From Gemmatimonadales bacterium (GTDB lineage: Bacteria; Gemmatimonadota; Gemmatimonadetes; Gemmatimonadales; JACORV01): a DNA stretch of 35,265 nt. Below, in pieces: positions 26,739-33,197 of the stretch. Where the stretch lies: positions 1 through 35,265 of the forward strand of contig DATJUT010000090.1 in the NCBI GenBank assembly GCA_035502185.1, read 5' to 3'. The position numbers were made by a program, and so were the translations under genes. The notes beneath the pieces were generated by a model. It was not told the origin of the DNA. It searched no databases and saw only the letters and a list, made by a program, of their open reading frames with translations. Position 1 is the first letter of the stretch. Each line of letters opens with the position of its first letter.

Positions 26739-27287
26739 TCAGGCGCTCCTGCTCCGGCGCGCTCGCGCGCCTCGCTCCCGGGACGCCGTCGCGATCGCCC
26801 CCTCCAGCTCCAGCAGCCGCCGCTTCCTCCACAGCCCGCCGCCGTAGCCGCGCAGCGCACCGTCGGCGCCCACGAGGCGGTGGCAGGGGATCACGATCGA
26901 CAGCGGATTGTCCCCGTTGGCGCGCCCGACCGCGCGCTGCGCCCCCGGCCGGCGCAGCTCCCGCGCCACCCGGCCGTAGGTGGACACCCGTCCGTAGCGG
27001 ATCGCGCGCACCCGCCGCCACACGGCCAGCTGGAACGGGGTCCCCTCGGGCGCCAGCCGCACGTGGAACTTCCGGAGGCGTCCGGCGAAGTACGCCCGCA
27101 GCTCCCTGGCCAGCAGGTCGAGGTGCGCGTTGGTGCCGCGGACGAGCGGCACTCCGTCCCGCTCGTGCGGGTGCCGGATCCGCACCGCCGGTCGCGTTCC
27201 CCGCGCGAACTCCAGCAGGCACAGCCCGCGCTCGCCGGCGACGGCGACCATAGGCCCAAGCGGCGTCGCGAGTTGCCTCACGATCAT
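26739..27287 (-). CDS. ogt: Methylated-DNA--protein-cysteine methyltransferase
   Basis: 182 residues from ATG 27287. It removes O6-alkyl groups from guanine by transfer to its own Cys. Active site P-C-H-R in V-I-P-C-H-R-L-V-G; helix-turn-helix Arg region Y-G-R-V-S-T-Y-G-R-V-A; N in A-V-G-R-A-N-G-D-N-P. The N-terminus M-I-V-R-Q-L-A-T-P-L-G-P-M fits Ogt-type proteins. A further ATG at 27305 and one at 27347 are in frame, but the first lies inside the palindrome described below and the last encodes an Arg-rich tail on no ribosome site. It is convergent with the peptidase gene and its promoter side faces a 20-bp palindrome shared with the two-component locus. Confidence 0.9.
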   Translation of the reverse strand: MIVRQLATPLGPMVAVAGERGLCLLEFARGTRPAVRIRHPHERDGVPLVRGTNAHLDLLARELRAYFAGRLRKFHVRLAPEGTPFQLAVWRRVRAIRYGRVSTYGRVARELRRPGAQRAVGRANGDNPLSIVIPCHRLVGADGALRGYGGGLWRKRRLLELEGAIATASRERGARARRSRSA

Positions 27288-27289
27288 CC

Positions 27290-27339
27290 GACTATGGGAT
27301 GTCATAGTCTTTACTCTCCGCCTGCCGCGTCGCAGACTA
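27290..27339 (+). promoter_or_regulatory. Palindrome site 1 with -10 box, between ogt and the small peptide gene
   Basis: GACTATGGGATGTCATAGTC at 27290-27309 (8 of 10 half-site positions agree). CTTT follows, then exactly 20 nt, then CAGACTA at 27333-27339. With that box as -10, transcription begins at about ATG 27346 and the palindrome is centred near -45. The palindrome also lies 2 nt in front of ogt on the other strand, so it may block or drive that gene. Confidence 0.65.
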
Positions 27340-27345
27340 GCAGCC

Positions 27346-27537
27346 ATGAGCCCCGGCGATGCCCCCGATCGGCAGGACGACGCGGCGCAGGACGAGACCG
27401 ATCACGCGCCCGCGCCGGTGCCACTCGCGCCACGGAGCCGCCCGCCCGCTCCGATCGACGCGCCGCTGCTCGGCGAGCCGCCGGTCGTGTTGACCGATCC
27501 TCCGGCCGTCTTCGGGGGAGGCAGCCACACCTGGTAA
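27346..27537 (+). CDS. Small proline-rich peptide, probably leaderless
   Basis: 63 residues. The first 22 are acidic (D-A-P-D-R-Q-D-D-A-A-Q-D-E-T-D-H), then comes a Pro/Ala/Leu-rich part (P-A-P-V-P-L-A-P-R-S-R-P-P-A-P-I-D-A-P) and a C-terminal G-G-G-S-H-T-W. About 85 % of third codon positions are G or C, as in real genes here, and no signal peptide or helix is predicted. No ribosome site precedes the ATG, but the -10 box of palindrome site 1 ends 7 nt before it, so translation from a leaderless message is plausible. It runs toward the response regulator gene. I do not recognise a family; a modified peptide precursor or regulatory peptide are possibilities, nothing more. Confidence 0.6.
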   Translation: MSPGDAPDRQDDAAQDETDHAPAPVPLAPRSRPPAPIDAPLLGEPPVVLTDPPAVFGGGSHTW

Positions 27538-27538
27538 C

Positions 27539-27554
27539 GGCGCCGCCCGGCGCC
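27539..27554. terminator. Short hairpin between the peptide and response regulator genes
   Basis: GGCGCC, loop GCCC, GGCGCC in the 31-nt gap between two convergent stop codons. No T-tract. Weak evidence. Confidence 0.3.
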
Positions 27555-27568
27555 GGCAGCACCGTATC

Positions 27569-28228
27569 CTACGACCGCTCCGCGGAGTCGTCGCCGTCCG
27601 TCGCGAGGTGCACCAGGATCGCCTGGCGCATCAGCTCCCACTCCGAGGCCAGCCCCAGGATCGCGCGGATGCGGCGCCGGTGGAAGGTGATCGTGTTCTC
27701 GCTCAGCCCGAGCCGGTCGCCGATCTCCGCCGAGCTGAGGCCCTGGCCGAGCAGCTTGAGGATGGTCTGCTGGCGCTCGGTGAGCCGGGCCAAACTCGCG
27801 TGCGTCGCGTCGAGCGCGACCCGGTGGCTCGACTTCGGGACGCGGCTGGAGACGTAGCGCCGGCCGGCGAGCACCTGCTGCAGGGCCAGCTCCAGCTCGT
27901 CCATCCCCGCGTCCTTGGGCACGAAGCCGAGCGCGCCGGCGGCGATGGACGCCTCGGCCAGCACCCGGTCCGCATGCATCGTGAGCACCAGCACCTTGAG
28001 ATCGGGCTGCAGCGCTCCGATCTCGGGCAGGATGTCCAGGCCGTTGCGCCCGGGCAGGGACAGGTCGAGCAGGAGCACGTCCGACGGCGTCCGCTCCAGC
28101 AGCTTCAGCAGCTCGTCGCCGGCGTAGGCCACGCCGACGATCTCGAACCGCCCGCCCAGGAGCTGCTGCAGCCCCTGCACGACCACGCGGTGATCGTCGG
28201 CGATCACCAGCCGCGGCCGGTCGCTCAC
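27569..28228 (-). CDS. NarL/FixJ-family response regulator
   Basis: 219 residues. Receiver domain 1-125: acidic pair Asp11-Asp12, phosphoacceptor Asp55 in L-L-L-D-L-S-L-P-G, Thr83 and Lys105 (F-V-P-K-D). LuxR-type helix-turn-helix about 150-210: L-T-E-R-Q-Q-T-I-L-K-L-L-G-Q-G-L-S-S-A-E-I-G-D-R-L-G-type motif, S-E-N-T-I-T-F-H-R-R-R-I. Its ATG overlaps the kinase stop (ATGA), so it is translated with the kinase. All phosphorylation residues are intact. It is the best candidate to bind the three palindromes around this locus, because LuxR-type regulators dimerise on about 20-bp inverted repeats; this is inference. Confidence 0.93.
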   Translation of the reverse strand: MSDRPRLVIADDHRVVVQGLQQLLGGRFEIVGVAYAGDELLKLLERTPSDVLLLDLSLPGRNGLDILPEIGALQPDLKVLVLTMHADRVLAEASIAAGALGFVPKDAGMDELELALQQVLAGRRYVSSRVPKSSHRVALDATHASLARLTERQQTILKLLGQGLSSAEIGDRLGLSENTITFHRRRIRAILGLASEWELMRQAILVHLATDGDDSAERS

Positions 28229-28986
28229 GCGCTCGCCCGGCTGGGCAGCGTCGCGGTGACGACCGTGCCGCCGGCCGGCGCCGCGGCCACCGTCAGCTGT
28301 CCGCCGATCGCGACCGTGCGCTGCCGCATCGCGATCAGCCCCAGGCCGTCCTCGGCCCGCGACCGCCCGGCGGCGAAGCCCTTGCCCGCGTCGGCGATCC
28401 GGAGCGTCAGCGTCCCGTCCTTCAGCTCGAGCGACAGGTCGGCCTGCGCGACGCCGGCGTGCCGGACCACGTTGCGCAGCGCCTCCTGCGCGATCCGGTA
28501 CGCGGCCACGCCCACCGTCGCCGGCACCGCGAGGTCCGGCGGCGGGAGCGCGAGCCGCACCTCGAGGCCCGCCGTGCGCCCGAACTCGTCGGCCATGGCG
28601 CCGAGGGCGCGCACCAGTCCGGCCTTCTCCACCACGGACGGGTGGAGCTGGTGCGCCGCGGTGCGGAGCACCGTCGCGAGGTCCTCCAGCTCCCCCGACA
28701 CGCCCCCGATGCGGTGCACCGCCTCGGGCCCCGCGAGCACGGCCACCTGGTCCAGCTCGTGGCGGATCACCGCCAGGCGCTGCAGCGCGTCGTCGTGCAG
28801 CTCGCGGGCCACCCGCGAGCGCTCTTCCTCCTGCGCCACGAGCATCCGGCGCGCGTGCGCCCGCTCCAGCGCGAGCCGGCGGCGCTGCGATATCACCAGC
28901 GCCAGCACCAGCGCCGCCACCACGATGGCGACGCTCAGCACGGCCGCCAGGAACAGCGACCAGACGGTCAGCTGCTGGTCGGACAC
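28225..28986 (-). CDS. Short HisKA_3 sensor histidine kinase
   Basis: 253 residues from GTG 28986, which overlaps the end of the membrane protein gene by 19 nt. One membrane helix at about 9-33, no periplasmic sensor domain. Dimerisation/phosphoacceptor helix with His64 in R-E-L-H-D-D-A-L-Q-R-L, typical of HisKA_3. ATPase domain: E-A-L-R-N-V-V-R-H-A N box, D-A-G-K-G-F G1 box, G-L-G-L-I-A-M G2 box. The enzyme should phosphorylate the NarL-type regulator next to it. As it has almost no extracellular part, sensing is probably done by the seven-helix neighbour. Preceded by GGGGTG. Confidence 0.9.
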   Translation of the reverse strand: MSDQQLTVWSLFLAAVLSVAIVVAALVLALVISQRRRLALERAHARRMLVAQEEERSRVARELHDDALQRLAVIRHELDQVAVLAGPEAVHRIGGVSGELEDLATVLRTAAHQLHPSVVEKAGLVRALGAMADEFGRTAGLEVRLALPPPDLAVPATVGVAAYRIAQEALRNVVRHAGVAQADLSLELKDGTLTLRIADAGKGFAAGRSRAEDGLGLIAMRQRTVAIGGQLTVAAAPAGGTVVTATLPSRASA

Positions 28987-29603
28987 GTCACCCCGCGGGT
29001 GATGGCCAGGAGCGCCGCGATGCAGATCACCGCGGCCACCTCGTAGGCCCGGATCATCAGCGCCGGGTCGCTGCTCACCAGCAGCGCGCTCAGCGGGCTC
29101 CTGGTGCTCAGCGTGCCGAAGTACAGCGCCATGCCGGCGCTCACCCAGAACCAGTCCTGGCGCAGCAGGTCGGCGCCCGACTCGCGGCTGCGCGCGACCA
29201 GCGTGTACGCGGCGGCGCCCAGAGCCACGAGGTTGGCCAGCGGCTCCTCCGCGCGGCTGAACGTCGAGGCCCGGTCGAAGGCCAGGGCGAGCACGGTCCA
29301 CACCAGGAGGAACGGCACGATCATCAGCCGCATCGTGAGGCGCGGCATCTCCTTGGTGAGCCAGCACGACATCGCCCACAGGACGAGCGCGGTGCCGAGC
29401 GGGTTCACGACGTACGACACCCACAAGTTGTTGAGGCCGCGCGTGCCCAGCCACAGCTGCGTGACGTTGCCCGCCGTCAGGACGGCGCACCAGGCCAGCA
29501 CCCAGCCGCGCCCGCCGCGCCCGCCCCTCCGGAGGACGCCCGCCGCGACCAGCGGGATCGCCTCGGCTACGACGGCGAGAACCAGCACGGCGGGCTCTTT
29601 CAC
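28968..29603 (-). CDS. Seven-helix membrane protein, putative sensor partner of the kinase
   Basis: 211 residues from GTG 29603, 3 nt after the stop of the CPPFC gene. Seven hydrophobic segments can be counted: about 3-24, 34-53, 60-82, 91-112, 123-140, 149-168 and 184-207. Polar or Trp-rich loops lie between them (T-Q-L-W-L-G-T-R-G, Q-D-W-F-W-V). No homologue is recognised by eye; the size, the number of helices and the position directly before a kinase with no sensor domain suggest a split sensor in which this protein detects the signal in the membrane. It could also be a general membrane anchor. Confidence 0.75.
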   Translation of the reverse strand: MKEPAVLVLAVVAEAIPLVAAGVLRRGGRGGRGWVLAWCAVLTAGNVTQLWLGTRGLNNLWVSYVVNPLGTALVLWAMSCWLTKEMPRLTMRLMIVPFLLVWTVLALAFDRASTFSRAEEPLANLVALGAAAYTLVARSRESGADLLRQDWFWVSAGMALYFGTLSTRSPLSALLVSSDPALMIRAYEVAAVICIAALLAITRGVTCPTSS

Positions 29604-29606
29604 GGC

Positions 29607-29915
29607 CTAGGCGTTGAGAGCGTTCTGCGCGCCGCAGAACGGCGGGCAGGGGAACCACTGCTCGAGCATCACGCCCTTCGCGAGGTCGCTGTCGGCCTGG
29701 TCGATCCCGGTCAGGACGACCGTCGGGCTCCCGTCCGCGTTGCGGCCGAGGTGCACGCGGAGCCCGACGCAGCCCGCCTGGTTCAGCAGCTCGACCACCT
29801 GGTCCTTGTGGAAGGCGCCGGCATTGACTTGGTGGAGCTTGGCCTCCCGGTGGCGCCGGGTGTGGGCAGCGGCGTCCTCGAGGGTGATGCGGTGATTGCG
29901 CGGGGGCAGGGCCAC
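29607..29915 (-). CDS. Small protein with C-terminal CPPFC motif, first gene of the two-component operon
   Basis: 102 residues from GTG 29915, with GGAG 6 nt upstream. N-terminal basic helix (R-N-H-R-I-T-L-E-D-A-A-A-H-T-R-R-H-R-E), then a mixed domain with L-L-N-Q-A-G-C-V-G-L-R-V-H-L-G-R-N-A-D-G and V-V-L-T-G-I-D-Q-A-D-S-D-L-A, and at the end F-P-C-P-P-F-C-G-A-Q-N. I recall small uncharacterised proteins of this pattern in Bacteroidota and similar phyla; function unknown. The CPPFC pair could bind a metal or be redox active. It is the promoter-proximal gene, 3 nt before the seven-helix protein, and so part of the signalling unit. Confidence 0.75.
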   Translation of the reverse strand: MALPPRNHRITLEDAAAHTRRHREAKLHQVNAGAFHKDQVVELLNQAGCVGLRVHLGRNADGSPTVVLTGIDQADSDLAKGVMLEQWFPCPPFCGAQNALNA

Positions 29916-29935
29916 GGCCTTCTCCTGTGGTTTGA

Positions 29936-29996
29936 GGGATCCTGTAGTCTGGGTCCCGCGCCGGCCGGCGCGAAAGACTATGGGATCCCATAGTCT
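29936..29996 (-). promoter_or_regulatory. Palindrome site 2 with -10 box, promoter of the two-component operon
   Basis: The perfect palindrome GACTATGGGATCCCATAGTC is at 29976-29995 and extends to 22 bp (29975-29996). On the minus strand CTTT, 21 nt and CAGACTA (29951-29945) follow, one nt longer than at sites 1 and 3. The -10 box is itself inside a second, partial copy of the operator at 29936-29950 (13 of 15 bases). Confidence 0.7.
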
Positions 29997-30067
29997 GCCC
30001 GGCACCGCCACCCACGAGCCCTCGGGCCTTTCCCCGACAATTGCGGCGTTGGGGCCCGAACAAGATG

Positions 30068-30117
30068 GACTATAAGATGTTATAGACTTTTGCCTGCCGC
30101 GAACCTCCCGCATACTC
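30068..30117 (+). promoter_or_regulatory. Palindrome site 3 with -10 box, upstream of the STAS-like gene
   Basis: GACTATAAGATGTTATAGAC at 30068-30087 (8 of 10 half-site positions agree), CTTT overlapping its end, then 20 nt, then CATACTC at 30111-30117. Spacing is identical to site 1, and the words CCTGCCGCG recur between box and palindrome in both. Transcription would start at ATG 30123, which opens an 18-codon frame ending at 30179, before the gene at 30193. Confidence 0.65.
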
Positions 30118-30192
30118 GGTCCATGGTTCTCGGATGCCGCCGCGCACCCACGGGGACGCGGGAGCGCGGGGCGTGGTAGTGGTAGTGGGCGC

Positions 30193-30597
30193 ATGACGCA
30201 CGACGTCCGGACGCGACGCGGCGCGCGCGTGGTCGTGCTGGGCGGCGACCATCTGGCGTCGCTGGGCGACTGGGTCGCCGAGATGGGCCGCGCGGTCCCG
30301 CCGGGCGAAGAGGAGAGCGTCGGCGCGCTGCTGGTGGACTTCCGCTCACAGGGCTTCGCCCCGAGCGCGGAGGAAGCCGGCACCCTGGTCGAGAGCCTGC
30401 GCACGCGCTTTCACGACGCGGTGCCGCCGCTGGCGGCGGTGGCGAGGGCGGGCGCGCAGTTCGGCGGAACGCGCGTGCTGTGCACGCTGGCCGAGTTGCG
30501 CGGGTGGCGTGCCTGCGCGTTCATGACCGAAGTCGAAGCCTGGTTCTGGCTCCGGGCCCAGCTCAGCCGGCCGGCCCGGACGGCGCCGCCGACCTAG
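30193..30597 (+). CDS. SpoIIAA/STAS-like small protein
   Basis: 134 residues. Strand-helix pattern of STAS/SpoIIAA-like domains: A-R-V-V-V-L-G-G near 11-18, A-L-L-V-D-F-R near 45-51, V-A-R-A-G-A-Q-F-G-G-T-R-V-L near 82-95, and an end segment A-C-A-F-M-T-E-V-E-A-W-F-W-L like the F-x-D-x-x-x-A-x-x-W-L end of SpoIIAA-like proteins. This assignment is by pattern only. The ATG has no good ribosome site. A short upstream frame (30123-30179) could be a leader. It lies behind palindrome site 3, thus probably in the same regulon as the kinase-regulator operon. Confidence 0.6.
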   Translation: MTHDVRTRRGARVVVLGGDHLASLGDWVAEMGRAVPPGEEESVGALLVDFRSQGFAPSAEEAGTLVESLRTRFHDAVPPLAAVARAGAQFGGTRVLCTLAELRGWRACAFMTEVEAWFWLRAQLSRPARTAPPT

Positions 30598-30651
30598 CGC
30601 CGGGAACGGCTCGCGCGTCACGGCTCGCGAACGCGCGGAGGAGGTTGGCTC

Positions 30652-30957
30652 ATGGCCTGGTCCCAGGAGACCATCAGCCTGGTGTGGGAGAAGGGCAGGC
30701 GGGTGTACGGCGAGAACCCGCGGCGCTTCCGCAAGGACGCCTGCGGCGCCTGGATCGCGGGCGCCCATTTCGGCAACCGGCAGTCCGAGTTCGGCTGGAC
30801 CATCGCGCGGCTGGACGTCCAGGGCGACGACGATCCGGCGAACCTCATCCCCCTGCAGTGGCAGAACGGCGTGGACGCCGACGGAAGCCTCGTCGCGAAC
30901 GTCGTGGCCGAGCGCTCGCACAACGTCACGAGGACGCTGAGCCCGCTCGTCGCCTGA
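30652..30957 (+). CDS. Degenerate HNH-nuclease-like small protein
   Basis: 101 residues; GGAGGAGG lies 8 nt before ATG, one of the strongest ribosome sites in the window. The order of conserved words is that of a small HNH family: V-W-E-K-G near 11-15, R-K-D-x-C-G-A-W-I near 27-35, F-G-N-R-Q-S-E-F-G-W, then N-L-I-P-L-Q-W-Q-N near 63-71. In active relatives G-W-x-I-D-H and N-N-x-x-K surround this; here the first is G-W-T-I-A-R-L and the Asp-His pair is lost, and the last is N-G-V-D. The catalytic His is therefore missing, and the protein is probably not a nuclease but may still bind DNA or protein. Separate from the STAS-like gene by 54 nt. Confidence 0.65.
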   Translation: MAWSQETISLVWEKGRRVYGENPRRFRKDACGAWIAGAHFGNRQSEFGWTIARLDVQGDDDPANLIPLQWQNGVDADGSLVANVVAERSHNVTRTLSPLVA

Positions 30958-31133
30958 CGCCCCCGCGGCCGGACGGACGCAGCGCATCCTTCGCACGCGC
31001 CGTGGCCGGTCGAACCGCCGCGCGCAATCATCGGGCTCCCGGTCGGCATTTGAAGGCTCCTGACCTCCTGGCGGTGCCGGCGTCGCAACATAGTTTGCGG
31101 CGTGGGGTACGGCATTGCGGGAGGATCAACGCC

Positions 31134-31898
31134 ATGATCCGGTCAGCGCCTCGTTGGCGCGCGACGTATGGCGGCTGCCTCGTGGTGGCCGCATCGCTGG
31201 TGGTGGTGCCCGGCGCGCGGGCGCAGGGAAGCGGCGACGGCTTCCTGTTCCGCCGTCCGGGCGGCAGCATCCGGTTGTGGGCCGGCTACGACCGCGCGCT
31301 GGCCGACAGCCCGATCTTCCGGTTCGTGACCGACACGTTCACGCTCACCAGGAGCAGCTTCGGCGCGTTCGCGATCGGCACCGACGTCGCCGTGCGGGTG
31401 GCGCCGCGTGCCGAGCTGGTGCTGAGCGCCGGGTGGGCCGGGTCCCGGGCGGGGTCGGAGTACCGGCACTGGATGGGGTCGGACGGCCTGCCCATCAACC
31501 AGAGCACGAGCCTCGAGCGGGTCCCGCTTACGGTGAACGTCAAGTGGTATCTCACGGCGCCCGGCCAGTCGATCGGGCGCTTCGCGTGGGTGCCCGCGCG
31601 GCTCGCGCCGTTCGTCGGCGCGGGCGGCGGGCTGCTGTGGTACCGGTTCCAGCAGTACGGCGATTTCGTCAACTACTCGGACAGCACGGTCGTGAACGAC
31701 GCGTTCGCGTCCGAGGCCTGGACGGGCTCGCTCGATGCCTTCGCCGGGATGGACGTGGCGCTCGGGCCACGCTACGTGGTGACCGCGCGGGCGCAGTACA
31801 CGTGGGCCCGGTCGCATCTCGGCGCCGACTTCATCGGGCCGAACGCGGTGGATCTTTCGGGCCTGTCGCTCACGGCGGGCGTGGGAGTGAGGTTCTGA
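31134..31898 (+). CDS. Outer-membrane beta-barrel protein
   Basis: 254 residues with GGGAGG 9 nt upstream of ATG. Signal peptide at 1-31 (cleaved after A-R-A-Q). The rest alternates amphipathic strands: S-I-R-L-W-A-G-Y, A-E-L-V-L-S-A-G-W-A-G, T-V-N-V-K-W-Y-L, A-P-F-V-G-A-G-G-G-L-L-W-Y, Y-V-V-T-A-R-A-Q-Y-T-W, and it ends in L-T-A-G-V-G-V-R-F with the terminal Phe of Bam substrates. Eight or so strands fit the OmpA/OmpW-size barrels. Role unknown. The following exported protein starts 2 nt after its stop, so they form an operon. Confidence 0.75.
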   Translation: MIRSAPRWRATYGGCLVVAASLVVVPGARAQGSGDGFLFRRPGGSIRLWAGYDRALADSPIFRFVTDTFTLTRSSFGAFAIGTDVAVRVAPRAELVLSAGWAGSRAGSEYRHWMGSDGLPINQSTSLERVPLTVNVKWYLTAPGQSIGRFAWVPARLAPFVGAGGGLLWYRFQQYGDFVNYSDSTVVNDAFASEAWTGSLDAFAGMDVALGPRYVVTARAQYTWARSHLGADFIGPNAVDLSGLSLTAGVGVRF

Positions 31899-31900
31899 CC

Positions 31901-33193
31901 ATGACGAAGTCACAGCGCCAGAGGGTGGTGGAGCTGCCGGGGCGTGGGGCCGGCGCGGGACTGGCCCTGCTCCTGCTGCTCGCGGCCGCCGCGCCCGTCC
32001 GGGCGCAGCAGGCCGGGACCGATCCGCGCTGGCAGGCGTGGCTCGGCTGCTGGGAGCCGGTCTCGGGGCCGGTGAAGGCGGCGGGCGACACGAGCGCGGC
32101 GCCGCTGGTGTGCGTCGTCCCGGCCGCCGGCAGCGCCGGCGTGGACGTCGCGGCCATCGCGGCCGGCAGGCTCGTGACGCGCGAGCGGATCGAGGCCACC
32201 GGCGAGCGGCACGACGTGGCGCGCGAAGGTTGCGCGGGCTGGGAGAGTGCCCGGTTCGCTTCCGGCGGCGCGCGCGTGTTCCTCACGGCGGAGTACACCT
32301 GTCCGGGTGACCTGAAGCGCACGACCAGCGAGGTGATGGCCATCACGCCGGAAGGCGACTGGCTCGACGTGCGCGGCGCGGCGGCGCGCGGGCTGCCCGA
32401 GGGCGTGCGGGTGCTGCGCTATCGGCCGGCCAGTGCGGCGGCGGCGGTGCCCAGCGATCTGGCGTGGGCGCTGCAGGGAAATGCGATGGCGGTGAGCACG
32501 GCGCGCGACGCGGCGGCGGAGCCGGCCGAGGTGAGCGACGTCGTCGAGGCGTCGCACGCGCTGCCGCCGGCGCTCGTCGAGGCGTGGCTGGTGGAGGAGG
32601 GGCAGGGGTTCGTGCTCGACGGCCGGACGCTGGTGCACCTCAAGGGCGACGGCGTGCCGGGACGGGTGATCGACGTGATGGTGGCGCTGTCGTACCCGCG
32701 CGTGTTCGCCATCGACGTGGCCAGCCACCGCGGCCAGCGCCGCGCGCCCGAGCCGGGCGGCGTCGAGCGGCCGCCGTACGCGATGGGCTACGGCTCGCCG
32801 TTCGGGTGTTACACGCCCTGGGCGTGGGACTGCTACGCGCCGTACGGCTGGGGTTACTACTCGCCCTACTTCTACTCGCCCTACGGCTACTACTCGCCGT
32901 ACGGCTACTGGTCCGGGTACGGCTTCTACCCGTCGGGCGGCGTGATCGTCGTCTCGGGCGGCGGCGGCCAGACGGCGCGGCACGGCCGGATGGTGATCGG
33001 CCAGGGGTATCAGGCCGGCTCGTCGGGGCGGACGGCGCGGCCCGTGCGCCCGCGCGGCTCGGGCTCCGAATCGTCGAGCAGCGGCTCCGAGCGCTCCTCG
33101 CCGCCTTCCTCGGGCAGCTCGTCGCAGCCGTCGTCGGGCAGCTCGAGCTCGGGGTCCAGCTCCGGCGGGCGCCGGGCGGTGCCGAAGCCGTAA
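31901..33193 (+). CDS. Exported protein with YGYYSP repeats and Ser-rich tail
   Basis: 430 residues, GAGG 8 nt before ATG. Signal peptide about 1-35 (cleaved after V-R-A-Q-Q). Residues 40-160 hold four cysteines (L-G-C-W, V-C-V, G-C-A-G, Y-T-C-P). Residues about 315-343 are a tandem Y-x-Y-Y-S-P / Y-G-Y-W repeat, and the last 60 residues are rich in Ser with Gly, Pro and Arg. The repeat suggests an adhesive or surface-associated region. No enzymatic motif seen. Translated with the barrel gene and probably located in the periplasm or on the surface. Confidence 0.65.
   Translation: MTKSQRQRVVELPGRGAGAGLALLLLLAAAAPVRAQQAGTDPRWQAWLGCWEPVSGPVKAAGDTSAAPLVCVVPAAGSAGVDVAAIAAGRLVTRERIEATGERHDVAREGCAGWESARFASGGARVFLTAEYTCPGDLKRTTSEVMAITPEGDWLDVRGAAARGLPEGVRVLRYRPASAAAAVPSDLAWALQGNAMAVSTARDAAAEPAEVSDVVEASHALPPALVEAWLVEEGQGFVLDGRTLVHLKGDGVPGRVIDVMVALSYPRVFAIDVASHRGQRRAPEPGGVERPPYAMGYGSPFGCYTPWAWDCYAPYGWGYYSPYFYSPYGYYSPYGYWSGYGFYPSGGVIVVSGGGGQTARHGRMVIGQGYQAGSSGRTARPVRPRGSGSESSSSGSERSSPPSSGSSSQPSSGSSSSGSSSGGRRAVPKP
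32843..32930 (+). repeat. In-frame TAC-rich repeat encoding YGYYSP units
   Basis: Codon words TAC GGC TAC and TAC TCG CC(C/G) alternate about five times. It is coding, so the base composition is lower in G+C than elsewhere in the gene. Confidence 0.85.
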
Positions 33194-33197
33194 GGAC

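Noticed and set aside
27288-27347. Longer ogt starts at 27305 and 27347
   Set aside because: They run through the palindrome and give an Arg-rich extension not found in Ogt proteins; no ribosome site at useful distance for 27347.
27290-30087. The palindromes as insertion-sequence ends or transposon inverted repeats
   Set aside because: Each is a complete self-palindrome with a promoter-like box at fixed distance; no transposase or target duplication is visible, and the enclosed genes form a normal operon.
30123-30179. 18-codon frame before the STAS-like gene as a real peptide gene
   Set aside because: It starts at the expected transcription start but its sequence (V-L-G-C-R-R-A-P-T) shows nothing distinctive; kept only as a possible leader.
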